From assembly GCA_035462375.1 (NCBI GenBank), contig DATHUJ010000184.1, positions 1 to 6,232 of the forward strand: a stretch of DNA of 6,232 nt. The letters are read 5' to 3'. This DNA is from DASTQL01 sp035462375. Lineage in GTDB: Bacteria; Actinomycetota; Actinomycetes; Jiangellales; Jiangellaceae. Shown piece by piece: positions 5,998-6,232 of this stretch. Both the position numbers and the translations under genes were made by a program. The notes under the pieces were generated by a model, which did not search any database, was not told the origin of the DNA, and saw nothing but the letters and a program-made list of their open reading frames with translations. The first letter of the stretch is position 1. Every line of letters begins with the position of its first letter.

Positions 5998-6190
5998 CGA
6001 CAGGATGACGCCGCATGTTCCCTCTGTCTCACCTGAGGTGTTTTCAGTCTCGACACCGCGCAACCGCCCCGATGACCTGCTCGCCACAACGTCCTCATCT
6101 GACCCTATGAGGGCCGGGCCCCCTTCCCTGCTCAGCCCGGTGGCGTAACGCTCCGGGTATCTATTCGAGCTCGGGAGAGGAGGCCCGGCT
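5998..6190 (+). ncRNA. candidate IS110 bridge RNA region in the left end
   Basis: In IS110-group elements such as IS621 the non-coding left end before the recombinase gene encodes a structured bridge RNA, whose loops base-pair with target and donor DNA. This segment has the right position and length. Visible structure: a 6-bp stem CCTCAT (6093-6098)/ATGAGG (6107-6112) with an 8-nt loop, stacked directly on a 7-bp stem (6113-6119 with 6135-6141, one G-T pair) with a 15-nt loop, and a small repeat CACC-TGA-GGTG (6030-6040, an extra base at the centre) followed by TTTT. Exact RNA ends and loop functions cannot be assigned by eye. Confidence 0.35.
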
Positions 6191-6232
6191 GTGTCTGTCT
6201 ACGTCGGAATCGACGTGCACCGCAAGCGGTCC
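6191..6232 (+). CDS. IS110-family transposase (DEDD recombinase), N-terminus only
   Basis: Fourteen codons from GTG 6191 to the window edge read VSVYVGIDVHRKRS, the characteristic N-terminus of IS110-family transposases. These are serine-assisted DEDD (RuvC-like) recombinases. Asp8 in GIDVH would be the first acidic residue of the DEDD site. AGGAGG (6178-6183) at 7-nt spacing strongly supports this start. The remaining several hundred residues, including the C-terminal Tnp domain with the catalytic serine, lie outside the window, so whether the element is intact is unknown. Placement among IS110 rather than IS1111 elements rests on the long non-coding stretch upstream and is tentative. Confidence 0.87.
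   Translation, partial: MSVYVGIDVHRKRS

Larger units (their letters stand above)
5998..6232 (+). mobile_element. IS110-family insertion sequence, left end and start of transposase
   Basis: The right edge holds the beginning of an IS110-type transposase. The left boundary is placed at about 5998, where similarity to the monooxygenase gene ends, giving 193 nt of non-coding left end. IS110 elements lack classical terminal inverted repeats, so the boundary cannot be confirmed from the sequence here, and the right end is outside the window. The boundary is inference; the transposase identity is well supported. Confidence 0.6.

Noticed and set aside
6030..6044. CACCTGAGGTG followed by TTTT as a terminator for the monooxygenase
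   Set aside because: The usable stem is only 4 bp with a 3-nt loop, too weak to call a terminator. It is better regarded as part of the IS left end.

Overview
The window is very GC-rich, and its genes have strong G/C preference in third codon positions, several GTG starts and weak or absent Shine-Dalgarno sites at some starts. This points to a high-GC actinobacterium. The genus cannot be named from the sequence alone.

Left part, minus strand (1 to 3134). A two-gene ABC-2 type exporter lies at the left edge. Its ATPase (961-1929) overlaps the start of its permease (964 leftwards, cut by the window edge). The permease resembles the actinobacterial 'polyketide antibiotic exporter' type (COG3559/TnrB3-like). 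Upstream of the ATPase a coherent leader can be read on the minus strand: a -35/-10 pair with 17-bp spacing, a palindrome abutting it, and a 22-codon leader ORF with its own Shine-Dalgarno site that ends 5 nt before the ATPase start. Further upstream is an uncharacterised 338-aa membrane protein (2118-3134). It looks like a 4+4 transmembrane internal duplication, each half ending in the same Tyr-Gln-Arg ... Cys-x-x-Cys signature.

Middle part (3135 to 3872). No intact, confidently functional gene is present. It holds a decayed DUF305 gene on the minus strand, with one in-frame TAG and an apparent pair of compensating frameshifts, a possible small plus-strand ORF (3682-3876) and a GC-rich hairpin.

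Right part, plus strand (3873 to 6232). An alpha/beta hydrolase (308 aa) and a class B flavin-dependent monooxygenase (368 aa) sit 33 nt apart and probably form an operon. An oxygenase/hydrolase pair would suit oxidation of a substrate, possibly Baeyer-Villiger type, followed by ester or lactone cleavage, but the substrate is unknown. Ten nt after the monooxygenase stop are 48 nt that copy the first 16 codons of the same gene with a stop at codon 4. This is the stump of a tandem paralogue. Homology stops abruptly, and 193 nt later an IS110-family transposase begins (GTG at 6191, cut by the window edge). The simplest reading is that an IS110 element inserted into the second monooxygenase gene. 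Its non-coding left end would then lie at about 5998-6190, where IS110-group elements encode their bridge RNA.
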